A stretch of 64,000 nucleotides of DNA from Cytophagaceae bacterium ABcell3 (lineage in GTDB: Bacteria > Bacteroidota > Bacteroidia > Cytophagales > Cytophagaceae). Position 1 is the stretch's first letter. Each line of letters begins with the position of its first letter. This document shows, piece by piece, positions 54,789 to 63,070 of this stretch. Below the pieces are notes generated by a model. The model searched no databases. It saw only the letters and a list, made by a program, of their open reading frames with translations, and had not been told where the DNA came from. The DNA is taken from assembly GCA_030913385.1 (NCBI GenBank), contig CP133159.1:4443001-4507000 (forward strand), in the 5' to 3' direction. The translations under genes were made by a program, and so were the position numbers.

Positions 54789-54862
54789 TGGGCCCTGCTG
54801 GGCTCGAACCAGCGACCACCTGATTATGAGTCAGGTGCTCTAACCAACTGAGCTAAGGGCCC
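54789..54862 (-). tRNA. tRNA with CAT anticodon (Met, or Ile2)
   Basis: 74 nt. The acceptor arms GGGCCC/GGGCCC pair, the D-arm has AGCTCAGTTGGTTAGAGC, the anticodon stem is CCTGA/TCAGG with loop CTCATAA, so the anticodon is CAT. The T-arm has GGTTCGAGCC. The discriminator is A and no CCA is encoded. Elongator Met is likely; Ile2 (needs TilS) is not excluded. The acceptor pairs fully at position 1:72, so it is not initiator tRNA. Confidence 0.93.
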
Positions 54863-55185
54863 AATAAGAGGTCAGTATAACTGCTGTCCTCTTTTTACAT
54901 TTGAGGATGCAATTTTACATATTTGATTCTACAATGTCAAACAAATCTTCTTATATATTTAGTTTATTTTTATTAAGGTTTTTATAAGCAAATCATAACC
55001 TCTTCAAGCATAACTTACTATATCCAAACACTAGCAACATTAGCAAACCACTGAAAAGTTAAAACAAAGCAACCTTCCAATGAATAAGCTTTTATAAAGC
55101 ATGCTCAAAGAGAAAGGCAAATAGTATACCCAAAACAGTTATTTGCTCCCCAAGTTTCTAATATAAGGATTGTTAACAAAAGAAC
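54863..55185. other. 323-bp intergenic region
   Basis: AT-rich spacer between the tRNA gene and the DUF421 gene, which must hold their divergent promoters. No gene or strong hairpin recognised. Confidence 0.45.
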
Positions 55186-55734
55186 ATGGAAAAAGAAGTC
55201 GCTTTTATTTGGGATGGGGCTTTACCAATTTTAAGAATTTTACTGGTAGGAACCGTCACTTTTATATCTATTATTATAATGCTGAGGGTTTCTGGCAAAA
55301 GGACGCTTGCCCAAATGAATGCTTTTGATTTCATTATAACCGTAACCATAGGTTCAGCCTTTGGGCGTATCTTAACTGCTACAGAGGTTTCTATTACAGA
55401 GTCCATTACAACCTTCCTGCTATTATTTACGCTCCAATATATACTAGCATTTATTGAAATAAAATCAGCCAAACTCTCAAGAATGGTAACAGCTCCCCCT
55501 ACGCTCCTGTATTACAAGGGCGCATTTATAGAGAAAAACATGATAAAAGAACGAATCAGGAAGGACGATATCATGAGCGCTGTGCGAAAAAGGATGTTTA
55601 CAGGTTTAGAGGAAGTAGAAGCTGTAATACTGGAAAGCAGTGGATCATTTTCTGTACTAAAAAAGAACAGCATTTCATCCAGCTCTACTTATGAGAAAAT
55701 ACTTAAAGAAGAAGCACAAAGGAACAAACAATAG
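55186..55734 (+). CDS. DUF421 (YetF-like) membrane protein
   Basis: 182 residues. Two or three membrane helices (about 14-35, 40-60 and 70-90) precede a cytoplasmic or periplasmic domain. The family signature MLRVSGKRTLAQMNAFDFIITVTIGSAFG is present (abbreviated GKRTLAQMNAFDF), and the DUF421 domain has LLYYKGAFIEKNMIKERI and EVEAVILESSGSFSVLKK. YetF-type proteins are linked to spore germination or stress in other phyla; the role here is unknown. Monocistronic. Confidence 0.86.
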   Translation: MEKEVAFIWDGALPILRILLVGTVTFISIIIMLRVSGKRTLAQMNAFDFIITVTIGSAFGRILTATEVSITESITTFLLLFTLQYILAFIEIKSAKLSRMVTAPPTLLYYKGAFIEKNMIKERIRKDDIMSAVRKRMFTGLEEVEAVILESSGSFSVLKKNSISSSSTYEKILKEEAQRNKQ

Positions 55735-55932
55735 GATTTCCCAACATGTATGTCAGAAAATCCTTTCCAAAGTTAAACCTGAACTATTGCGATAGATCCC
55801 GTAATGAGAAGCAAAATAAAAATAAATCAGCACTTTATAATCGATATAGTTAAGGCACATACGCAAACGAAGCGACTGATTTGAATTTGTTTTGCTAAAC
55901 AATGGAAGTGCTATTGCATATTTCAGTTCAAA

Positions 55933-56571
55933 TTATTCTTCTGGAACACCGCCACCAGGTTTACCATGACTGGCCGACCCACGGCCTTTAGTTCCTGATG
56001 CAGATCCTCCTGAAAGTGGCTCACCGATATCATCATTGGAATCTGTCCCTGGAATACCGCTATACTCTGCGCCATGAGGATCATCTGCACTGCGAATTTC
56101 CCCTGGACCTGTGTCAGGACTTGTGTATTCTATATAATTGATCCCTGGATCGGTAGTTTCAGGAATAGCTTTCTTAGGTGATAGACGCGGCTTTCTATTT
56201 GCAGGCGGTCTGTTTGTTGCCGGCACATTCCTTTCCACCTTAGGCCTAGGGCTTTCTAAAGATGTCTCTAAGGCTCCACTTTCTTTGACCGCATCCCTAT
56301 CTACAAACTTGCTAAACCTACTAATATTTCCTGTTTTAGTTTTTTCCTGGTACACCATTGCCAAATTGTTTTCTTCAAACATTTCAAAAAACTCATCCCA
56401 GGAAATTTCTTTCAATGCTGTTTTATACTTTCCGTAAGGAAAGCTTATGCGCACAATACCAGTGCCTTTCCCTTTCTGCGTTTCTTCTACCACTACAGGC
56501 TTCCCTTTCCTTGCTTCTGCCCACTTCCTTATCTGATTATGGTCGATTGTAACTTTTGATTCTCCTGTCAT
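55933..56571 (-). CDS. hypothetical protein with basic N-terminal domain and disordered tail
   Basis: 212 residues, no family recognised. The N-terminal 90 residues (TIDHNQIRKWAEARKGKPVVVEE, ALKEISWDEFFEMFEENNLAMVYQ) look like a small folded alpha/beta domain; similar short domains follow a pattern I-R-x-W-A-E-x-R-x-G-x-P in Bacteroidota proteins near stress genes (recollection). The remaining 120 residues are rich in Pro, Gly, Ser and charged residues and are probably disordered. A cytoplasmic, possibly nucleic acid-associated protein. The neighbour is the divergent DUF2267 gene. Confidence 0.6.
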   Translation of the reverse strand: MTGESKVTIDHNQIRKWAEARKGKPVVVEETQKGKGTGIVRISFPYGKYKTALKEISWDEFFEMFEENNLAMVYQEKTKTGNISRFSKFVDRDAVKESGALETSLESPRPKVERNVPATNRPPANRKPRLSPKKAIPETTDPGINYIEYTSPDTGPGEIRSADDPHGAEYSGIPGTDSNDDIGEPLSGGSASGTKGRGSASHGKPGGGVPEE

Positions 56572-56727
56572 ACCTCAGCTCATTTTTTTCCCTATACCTT
56601 TTAAAACAGAGCACAGAAAGTTTAAGTTTCTCAGAGAGAATAGCACTTAAGACTAAAATATTTTCTAAAACCTATTTTTTTCAAACCTCCCCCACACCTT
56701 CCGGTTTACTCTAAAAACGAAAAAACT

Positions 56728-57108
56728 ATGGAATACAACCAACTGTTAGAATCTGTTAAATCCTTGGAGTTTGTACAAAATGACGAGCTGGCAGATGCTG
56801 CCATTAAAGCCACACTTGGAAAAGTCGTAAGCAGCATGGATGAAGATGGAGCAAAAAAATTCACGAGCAGTTTATCTGAACCTCTTTCTTACGAAAGGTT
56901 AAGAAGCCATCAAGCTAGTACGACAAACCTCAGAGGCCAAGAACTCATTCTTGAAATTGCTGCTCAATTCAACCTTGACCAGAGCGATGCGGAAAGACTG
57001 GTAATGTGTATTTTCAGAAATGCCAAAGAGCAATTCCCCGACGAAAGCAAAAGGGCTATGGAAGAAAAACTAAACCCAGAGTTATTGGGGCTTGTACAGC
57101 AGTCGTAA
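56728..57108 (+). CDS. DUF2267 family protein
   Basis: 126 residues, all helical. Patterns such as ADAAIKATLGKVVSSMDEDGAKKF, LSEPLSYERLR and IAAQFNLDQSDAERLVMCIFRNAKEQFP fit DUF2267 repeats, as in the paralogue at 15831-16271. Function of the family is unknown, with repeated links to stress genes. It is preceded by a divergent hypothetical gene with a disordered tail and followed by a bidirectional hairpin. Confidence 0.7.
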   Translation: MEYNQLLESVKSLEFVQNDELADAAIKATLGKVVSSMDEDGAKKFTSSLSEPLSYERLRSHQASTTNLRGQELILEIAAQFNLDQSDAERLVMCIFRNAKEQFPDESKRAMEEKLNPELLGLVQQS

Positions 57109-57114
57109 AATTAA

Positions 57115-57148
57115 AATCCCTGTCAGATTATAAAACCTGACAGGGATT
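57115..57148. terminator. bidirectional hairpin terminator
   Basis: AATCCCTGTCAG and CTGACAGGGATT form a 12-bp stem with a 10-nt loop. On the minus strand it is followed by TTTTAATTTTA, so it could end the transcript of the small peptide gene at 57147-57251 as well as that of the DUF2267 gene. Confidence 0.75.
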
Positions 57149-57251
57149 ATCCCTTCCTCTTTCTGATTAGAGCTATAATACCATAAGCTGTTACCCCTAG
57201 CAGAAGAGCCAAATAAAATTCCGCATTCAGGTTAACAGTAACTATATCCAT
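57147..57251 (-). CDS. candidate 34-aa single-pass membrane peptide
   Basis: A short frame (ATG at 57251) encoding a peptide with a polar start (MDIVTVNLNAEFY), one hydrophobic segment (LALLLGVTAYGIIALI) and a basic end (RKRKG). The charge pattern (hydrophobic then positive) is typical of small inner membrane proteins. Its stop codon overlaps a terminator hairpin with a T-rich tail on the same strand, and it lies directly downstream of the SMC operon (150 bp), so it could be transcribed from its own promoter or from that operon. Homologues are not known to me. Confidence 0.4.
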   Translation of the reverse strand: MDIVTVNLNAEFYLALLLGVTAYGIIALIRKRKG

Positions 57252-57401
57252 CAAAAATGAGTCAAACCTTTATCGTATCATTCAAACAATTGTACCATCA
57301 AAAAACCTCCTCCTTCAATACGCCGTCAGGTTTTATGAACGCTGACGGGTATTGGTCCATCATCCCATTATCAAATCATCGCATCATCGTATCATCAAAA
57401 A

Positions 57402-60400
57402 TCAAGGCTCCACATTCATCGTCAGCAAAGGAATAACCCTGACGCTTCCGCTGGCGGTTTTCTTGAACTTATACGTATAATTGTAATGCGTTTCCAGCTT
57501 GCTCTCGTTCGGAAGACCATTTATCAGATAAATATTCCTTTCCTCGGCAAAGGCAATTAATTCCTTAAGATAATTGGCTGAAATCTGTCCCACCTCGTCA
57601 ATGATACAGTGTACGTGGAAATCCACTGCCGTTCTTTCTGTAGATTCCTTAATGAAGACATTGAGCAGGGTAATATATATAACCGCCTTCACCAGCATAT
57701 CCGTACCCGTAGAGCCCACCTTATCGATTTTCTCAATCCAGCCGGTATCGTTTTTACCCTCCTTGATACGGAACTTCAGTTCAAACAAGTCCTGAACCCT
57801 GATTTCCTCCTTATGCTCCTCCGCAATCGTGTGCAGCAGGTCATTCAGCAGCTCCACCGACTGCTTGTCAATGGCAGACTTAGACTTGCTGTCGAGGTTG
57901 AAAAGGTTGGTTTCGCCATAAGAAAACGGATTCTGTTCACGGAAATCCGCAATTTTCTGTAGTTTCCGCAACACCTTATTTTCACTATCCTCAGAGCGCA
58001 GCTTGATAAACTCAATAAGCTTAGAGCTTTCAAAAGAAGCCTTTCCAAAGTCCGCTTCCATCTTGCTCACCATCCGGTTAATGCGGCCTTTGTTTTCCGT
58101 CAGCGTCTTTACCTTGGTGGCAATGGCATCTATGAGCATGCCGTGACTTTTAGCCACTTCCGCTATTGAAGTCTGTATTTTATTTTCATTATAAAAGTCC
58201 TGCAACTGACCGGCAAAGCGCTCATATTCCGAATCGCCCGCACTGTGCGACAGTTTAAAGTTGAAGTGATTGTCCGGCCTGAACCTGCCCGCATACTCCG
58301 TAACGTGGTTCCTGAACACCCTGAACTGCGTATGAAATTCTGTATCATTGGCCTGCAACTGTGTGCAAAGGTCAATCACCGACGATGCAGAAGGGGTTGC
58401 CTCAGCTAATTCCAGAATGTGCTTCAAACGGTCGTACAAGGAGATGGTTTTAAACCGCTTTTCGAAATAATCAAACCCCTCGTTGCACTTTCTTATTTCG
58501 TCCGCTATTACCTGTCTGCCCTCCTGAAGGTTATGTTTCCGTTTGTCATATTTCAGCTGCTCCGACTTTTTCTGTGCCTCTACCTCCTCGCCCAGATAGT
58601 CCAGCTTTTCTCTGCGTTCGTTAAACTCCTCCAGCCTGTCAAACAACTCACGCTTGTCTTTAAGGTAATCGCTGACCAGTGTCGCATTTTTCTCAATCTG
58701 CTCAAGGCGCGACTGAAGCTGGTTTATTTCTTCTTTCAGCTTATGCAGCACCGAATCATCCACCCCTTTCTTCTTAAGCTGTTCTTTCTTCTCCTTCTCA
58801 AGACGGGCTTTGCGCTCGGCAAGCTCATTAAGTTTATCCTCACGCTGGTGCGAAAGCTCGCCGGCCTTCTCCTCAAATTTTCTCCGTACCAAAACCAGTT
58901 TTTCATTGTATGACTTTTCAAGAGAGGCAAGCTTGCTGTCAAACTGCGCCTTTACTTCATTGAGAAGCCCCTTTATTCTTTTTACTTCCCCCTGCAAGTC
59001 CTGTTCTTCCACATAGAGAGCAGTGGTATCTTCTTCCTTCTGCTTCTGAGCCTTCTGGTTCCAGTCCATCAGGTCAAGCTCCGCCTGCTTCTCCTTTTTC
59101 TCATCCTGCTCCTCTTCATACTCCATGCGGGAAATTTCATTCTTCAACTCCCCGATTTTCTTACCGGTTGCCGAAAGGGCAGCGTAAAGCTCCTTGTCCT
59201 TTGCCTCCTGCCATTCCTGAAACTCATCATTGAGCTGGTTTATATAGTCCAGATATTCAGATTTTTCTTTTTCAAGCTCCTCCAGCGACCGGCAGTGCAC
59301 CTCCACTTCGCCCAAATCAAGCTTAAGGCCATAAAGGGTCTGTACCGCCTCCTGCACTTTCTCAGGCTTCAGGTCTTTTCGGTAAAGCAGTTCTTCGTTC
59401 ACCACCTTACCTATCGTCTGGTACCAGTCTGGATAGTTGTCCTGCAAATAACCGAACAGTGCATCCTGATAAATAGAGAGTTTGCTTTCTATTTCCTTTA
59501 CAAGGTCTTCCGTAGCAATTATCTCCTCCCTGTTTTGGGCTTTTTTGCCTTCTGTTTCCAGACGGTGCTTTTCTTTCAGGTGGTCGGCCTGCTGCTGGAA
59601 TGAAGCAATTTTATTGTTGTTTATCTCAAAGGCAGATTTCCGCTGTCTTTTCCGCTCACGTATTTCATCCAACTGTTTTTTTATGATGGATATTTCTGCT
59701 TTAAAATAAACCTTGTTCTTGACATCCTTTATTTTGTAATTAACCTCCCGAAGCTGAATTTCTGCTGCGTTCAGTTCTTCCCGATAGCCTTCCGTAGCTT
59801 CCGTATGCTGTTCACGTAAGTCATCCTTTTCCCGTTGCAGGTCTTCCTTCAGTTTTGCCTTATCTTTCTGGAACTGCTTATCCAGTTCCAGCCCCTGCTC
59901 CTTTATAAGGGTAACAAAGTCACGTTTTTCGTTTTCCAGCGATTCAAACCGCACTTTAAACTGGAGTTCGGTATCTCTGAAGCCGGCAGTCAGCGTCAGG
60001 TATTCCTCTTCACGGGCTTTCAGCGAGCTCATCAGCGAAGCCTTTGTTTCGGCCAGCTTCATCAGCTCATGAATATTTTTCTGGTCGTACTCCTTCTGCT
60101 TTTTCTCCGCCTCCCGTATTTTGGCTTTTACCACACCCCGCTCTTCATTTATTTCTCCAAGCCTTTCCTGAAACACCCGCTCCTTTTCCCTGAACTCCAC
60201 ACGCATCTGTCCCAAAATTTCATCTTTTTCCGCAAGCTCCTTCTCCAGAATCTCCTTCTGCCCTTCCGTATATTTCAAAGCACCACCCAGTTCCGCCGCC
60301 AACGAACGCTGCGTCTGCTTCAGGTTCTTAATCCGCTGAAAGTTATCTTTGATAAGCTCTCCCCGCTGCACATTGTCCTTCCTGAAAAAAGCCTCAATAT

Positions 60401-61091
60401 CCTGATACCTTTCGCTGAACTGCCTAAGCTGCCTTTCAATGGTCTTCAGCTCGATGGTAGAGTGCTTTGTGTTAATGGAATTGGCAATACAGTCTTTTAC
60501 AAACTCCGAACGTATTTCTGATTCCGAACTCAGGAAAATGGAAGTAATAGCCAGAGGAATGTTCTGGTACATGCTATTACCTTTTAGAAGGGCGTATTTC
60601 CTGTACCTTTTGTCAGGGTCAGCCCCATAGATAATATTACGGTACCGCTCGTAGGTCTCTATCTGGTCAGAATAGTCAATTTTCTGCTCATTAAACCTTC
60701 CAAGAACCTCCTTAATAAGCAGGGCCTCTTTATTGGCAATGTACAATTCAGGGTCAAAGGCACTGTTTACAAAGCGGAAGCAAATCTTGTTGTTCCGGTA
60801 TACCATCACATGAAAAAAGCCTTCTTCCGTAGCTATTTCATAGATAATGTACGAGTTTGGATACTGAAAATAGTAGTCCTCAAAAGAGCGCTGAGAACTG
60901 GAAATCCCCAATCCGCGGGTGTTGGCACTGTAAAAGAACAGGATTGCCCGCTGCAAGGTGGTTTTTCCAAGGTTATTAGTGCCCACAAAACAGGTATTAC
61001 CGGCAATTTCCGCTGCCGAATAATCCGAGTTGGCAATATTTATAAATACAATTCTATTGAGAATCCGTCTTCTTTTCTCCATCTTCTTCAA
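57402..61091 (-). CDS. SMC-like ATPase (MksB / Wadjet JetC type)
   Basis: 1,229 residues. The head is split between the ends, as in SMC/MukB proteins. Walker A GTNNLGKTTLQRAI lies near residue 34. The signature position is GSTGTDMLVKAVIY (about 1124), in place of LSGGQ, and Walker B is HCIIDEVGQIS (about 1162). A coiled coil spans about 255-930 with an interruption near 535-620 (FGYLQDNYPDWYQTIGKV) that may be the hinge. The gene overlaps the KITE gene by 38 nt, and a shorter start at 61082 is possible. This is the motor of an SMC-kleisin-KITE complex that extrudes or clamps DNA. No JetD/MksG nuclease gene is beside it, which differs from Wadjet anti-plasmid systems. Confidence 0.82.
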   Translation of the reverse strand: MKKMEKRRRILNRIVFINIANSDYSAAEIAGNTCFVGTNNLGKTTLQRAILFFYSANTRGLGISSSQRSFEDYYFQYPNSYIIYEIATEEGFFHVMVYRNNKICFRFVNSAFDPELYIANKEALLIKEVLGRFNEQKIDYSDQIETYERYRNIIYGADPDKRYRKYALLKGNSMYQNIPLAITSIFLSSESEIRSEFVKDCIANSINTKHSTIELKTIERQLRQFSERYQDIEAFFRKDNVQRGELIKDNFQRIKNLKQTQRSLAAELGGALKYTEGQKEILEKELAEKDEILGQMRVEFREKERVFQERLGEINEERGVVKAKIREAEKKQKEYDQKNIHELMKLAETKASLMSSLKAREEEYLTLTAGFRDTELQFKVRFESLENEKRDFVTLIKEQGLELDKQFQKDKAKLKEDLQREKDDLREQHTEATEGYREELNAAEIQLREVNYKIKDVKNKVYFKAEISIIKKQLDEIRERKRQRKSAFEINNNKIASFQQQADHLKEKHRLETEGKKAQNREEIIATEDLVKEIESKLSIYQDALFGYLQDNYPDWYQTIGKVVNEELLYRKDLKPEKVQEAVQTLYGLKLDLGEVEVHCRSLEELEKEKSEYLDYINQLNDEFQEWQEAKDKELYAALSATGKKIGELKNEISRMEYEEEQDEKKEKQAELDLMDWNQKAQKQKEEDTTALYVEEQDLQGEVKRIKGLLNEVKAQFDSKLASLEKSYNEKLVLVRRKFEEKAGELSHQREDKLNELAERKARLEKEKKEQLKKKGVDDSVLHKLKEEINQLQSRLEQIEKNATLVSDYLKDKRELFDRLEEFNERREKLDYLGEEVEAQKKSEQLKYDKRKHNLQEGRQVIADEIRKCNEGFDYFEKRFKTISLYDRLKHILELAEATPSASSVIDLCTQLQANDTEFHTQFRVFRNHVTEYAGRFRPDNHFNFKLSHSAGDSEYERFAGQLQDFYNENKIQTSIAEVAKSHGMLIDAIATKVKTLTENKGRINRMVSKMEADFGKASFESSKLIEFIKLRSEDSENKVLRKLQKIADFREQNPFSYGETNLFNLDSKSKSAIDKQSVELLNDLLHTIAEEHKEEIRVQDLFELKFRIKEGKNDTGWIEKIDKVGSTGTDMLVKAVIYITLLNVFIKESTERTAVDFHVHCIIDEVGQISANYLKELIAFAEERNIYLINGLPNESKLETHYNYTYKFKKTASGSVRVIPLLTMNVEP

Positions 61092-61608
61092 TGGTTATCA
61101 GCATTATCACCTGTTCCAGGTAATGAATAGCGTCCATTACTTTATAAGTTTCCTCATCTTCTTTTTCAAAAAAACCAGCCGAGCAAAAACTGTCTGCCGC
61201 CTCCGTCACCTTGTCTGCCAGTTTCTCCTTGCGGCTCAGCGCAAATATCTTCTGCTTCAGGCGCTCGTTGGCATAGCATTCCTCGGCCACCTTGGTCACA
61301 CGGTAGCGCGTACCGGGCACAGGCTTGGAGTCCAGACAGGAAAAGAAATCCAGCAGGTCTATAAAAGAAGCCAGTTGCTCAAGCTTCTTCTCCAGCACCA
61401 TATTCTGCTCACCCTTCTGACTGAAATAGTAGTAATTGTAGCCACTCTCCAGCGTATAGCCAATATGGCCGAAGTACTCTTTCAATACCCGAAAATTCTC
61501 CTCGTCGTGCAGCACATCAAACAGCTTACCGTTGCTCCCGTTGGAGCTTATAAACTGCCCTTTGCTCAGCAGGCCGAATATTTCCGCTGTCTGTTTAGGT
61601 ATATTCAT
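61054..61608 (-). CDS. KITE subunit (MksE / JetB type)
   Basis: 184 residues with two winged-helix-like domains, the layout of MukE, MksE and JetB. The segment YTLESGYNYYYFSQKGE is typical of the group, followed by KKLEQLASFIDLLDFF and a final winged helix (VTEAADSFCSAGFFEKEDEETYKV). KITE proteins dimerise and bridge the kleisin and SMC heads. The start lies 2 nt after the kleisin stop and the end overlaps the SMC gene by 38 nt, so the three genes are tightly coupled. Confidence 0.78.
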   Translation of the reverse strand: MNIPKQTAEIFGLLSKGQFISSNGSNGKLFDVLHDEENFRVLKEYFGHIGYTLESGYNYYYFSQKGEQNMVLEKKLEQLASFIDLLDFFSCLDSKPVPGTRYRVTKVAEECYANERLKQKIFALSRKEKLADKVTEAADSFCSAGFFEKEDEETYKVMDAIHYLEQVIMLITIEEDGEKKTDSQ

Positions 61609-61610
61609 GA

Positions 61611-62816
61611 TTATTTATCAGGATAAATCAGCGCGTAGCCTACCCTTTGTTTTTCATTTTTTTCATTCACAAAAACCAAATTCCCGAACCCTCCGCTAAA
61701 GTCAAGCTTTTTCTCGTGGTCAACCGAAATACCCACATACAGCGAAATTTTCTTCTCAAAACTCAGCTCCCCGACTTCTTTTGGGAAAGGAAACTCCTGA
61801 ATAAAAGAAAACAAATCCCTGTCGCTCTCCATAAATTTTGCCACCAGTGCGTCCACATTCAACTTTACCGACTGCTCATTACCCGATTCCAAATCTTCCG
61901 AAAACTGTCCCGCCGGTTTTCTATCAATCCCCCGAAGCAAGCGCAAGCGCGTAGCCACCTTAGTTGCCAGATAATAACCTTCGTCAGAATACAGGTAGTC
62001 CAGCGAAACCCTCGAGCGGAACCCTGGCTTTTTTCCGAATATCAGCGCCTCCTGCCCCTCGGCCACCTCCACAAAATTGGTCTTATATTTCAGTTCCTCG
62101 TAGTCCTTCAACTCCTTCAGCCGCTGCACCCTGCGGTACACATCTGCCTGATACTGAATTTTATTGATATAGTCGATAATCTGCGACTGAATCTCATTCA
62201 GGTAGTCCCTGTTGCGCACAAGTGTATGCCTCAGGTTCAACACAATAGAGTTCAGTTCCGCATCGATAATGGTATTAAAAAAGCCCTGAGATTCAAAAAT
62301 TATCTGCTCCGTCTCCTTAATCAGGTTAATGATATCGTCCCGCTTCTGCTTGTATTTGTCCAGTTCCTGCAGTTTGATATAGTAGTTCGACTGGTTTTTA
62401 TACGTGTCGTCAATATTCTTGTGCAGCTTAATCACCTCCCGTGAGGTTGTAGAATCAATCTTCTTCAGTGAGCGCTTGATGTTCCGAAGAAAACGGTAGT
62501 TATTGTCAATCCGGTAGTATTTCAGGTTTTCGGTAAGCGATTGTACGTTGTCGTTTATAAAACTGGTAGTCACCTCCCCTATCTCCAGAAACTCCTCCAC
62601 AAAGGTCACAATCCTGTCATCAAGGCTTACGATTTTGTCATTCTCGTGGATAATTTCATAGGCCACCAACTTCTCCAGCCGCTCATCAGACATATCTTCA
62701 CGCGCCAGCAGCTCGTATTTATTGACGGAGTCCTTGTTGCCAAACAATACCTCCACCACTTCTTTATGCTGATAAAGAAGGCCTAACAAGTCCCTAATGT
62801 TAAGTGGCTGTTTCAA
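61611..62816 (-). CDS. kleisin subunit (MksF / JetA type)
   Basis: 401 residues. The N-terminal winged helix (LNIRDLLGLLYQHKEVVEVLFG, here shortened) and the ensuing helices (about 90-260) match the MukF/JetA layout: paired coiled segments (SFINDNVQSLTENLKYYRID; NLRHTLVRNRDYLNEIQSQI) and a C-terminal winged helix (about 300-401). The protein bridges two SMC heads. It is the first gene of the operon; its start is 39 bp downstream of a terminator hairpin that follows hipA. Only the reading of pattern supports the family; pairwise identity would be low. Confidence 0.72.
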   Translation of the reverse strand: MKQPLNIRDLLGLLYQHKEVVEVLFGNKDSVNKYELLAREDMSDERLEKLVAYEIIHENDKIVSLDDRIVTFVEEFLEIGEVTTSFINDNVQSLTENLKYYRIDNNYRFLRNIKRSLKKIDSTTSREVIKLHKNIDDTYKNQSNYYIKLQELDKYKQKRDDIINLIKETEQIIFESQGFFNTIIDAELNSIVLNLRHTLVRNRDYLNEIQSQIIDYINKIQYQADVYRRVQRLKELKDYEELKYKTNFVEVAEGQEALIFGKKPGFRSRVSLDYLYSDEGYYLATKVATRLRLLRGIDRKPAGQFSEDLESGNEQSVKLNVDALVAKFMESDRDLFSFIQEFPFPKEVGELSFEKKISLYVGISVDHEKKLDFSGGFGNLVFVNEKNEKQRVGYALIYPDK

Positions 62817-62854
62817 GGGTAAGATTCTGATGATTCCAACAGACTAAAAAACGA

Positions 62855-62885
62855 AAAATCCCGCTCATTCTGAAACGGCGGGTCA
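62855..62885 (-). terminator. rho-independent terminator after hipA
   Basis: CCCGC/GCGGG, with the T-run ATTTTTCGTTTTTT following on the minus strand. It should stop transcripts from the HipA-family gene before the SMC operon, or attenuate read-through into it. Confidence 0.7.
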
Positions 62886-62900
62886 AAAACTTATCCACCA

Positions 62901-63050
62901 TGATAATTATCAGGGCGCCTGCCCCGGGGCTGTAAATACCTGCTGTTAATAAAAAGATAGACTAGCCCCGGGTCACCGGGCTATCCGCTATTACTCCTCG
63001 CTTCGCTGCGGGGTAACCGCTCCTATCCCTGGCGCGGATAGCAAAGGCTG
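62901..63050. repeat. GC-rich palindrome-dense intergenic element
   Basis: Several palindromes occur in 150 bp: TGATAATTATCA (62901-62912), GCCCCGGGGC (62921-62930), a TAGCCC/GGGCTA hairpin (62963-62983), a CCTCGC/GCGGGG stem (62996-63013), and a GCTATCCGC/GCGGATAGC inverted pair (62980-62988, 63034-63042) enclosing it. It is much richer in GC than its AT-rich surroundings. It resembles REP-like structured spacers that I recall from other Bacteroidota genomes; a structured RNA is also possible. Confidence 0.45.
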
Positions 63051-63070
63051 GAGGTTATTGCTTGCGAAAC

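Noticed and set aside
59835-60521. A 228-codon plus-strand frame inside the SMC gene
   Set aside because: It mirrors the coiled-coil codons (Leu/Phe/Gln-rich) of the SMC protein and has no domain; judged a shadow.
61647-62444. A 265-codon plus-strand frame across the kleisin gene
   Set aside because: Opposite strand of a coupled operon gene; His/Leu/Pro-rich with no motif.
62901-62912. TGAT-N4-ATCA as a second FNR site
   Set aside because: It is part of a palindrome-dense spacer, and this core is expected about once per 65 kb by chance.
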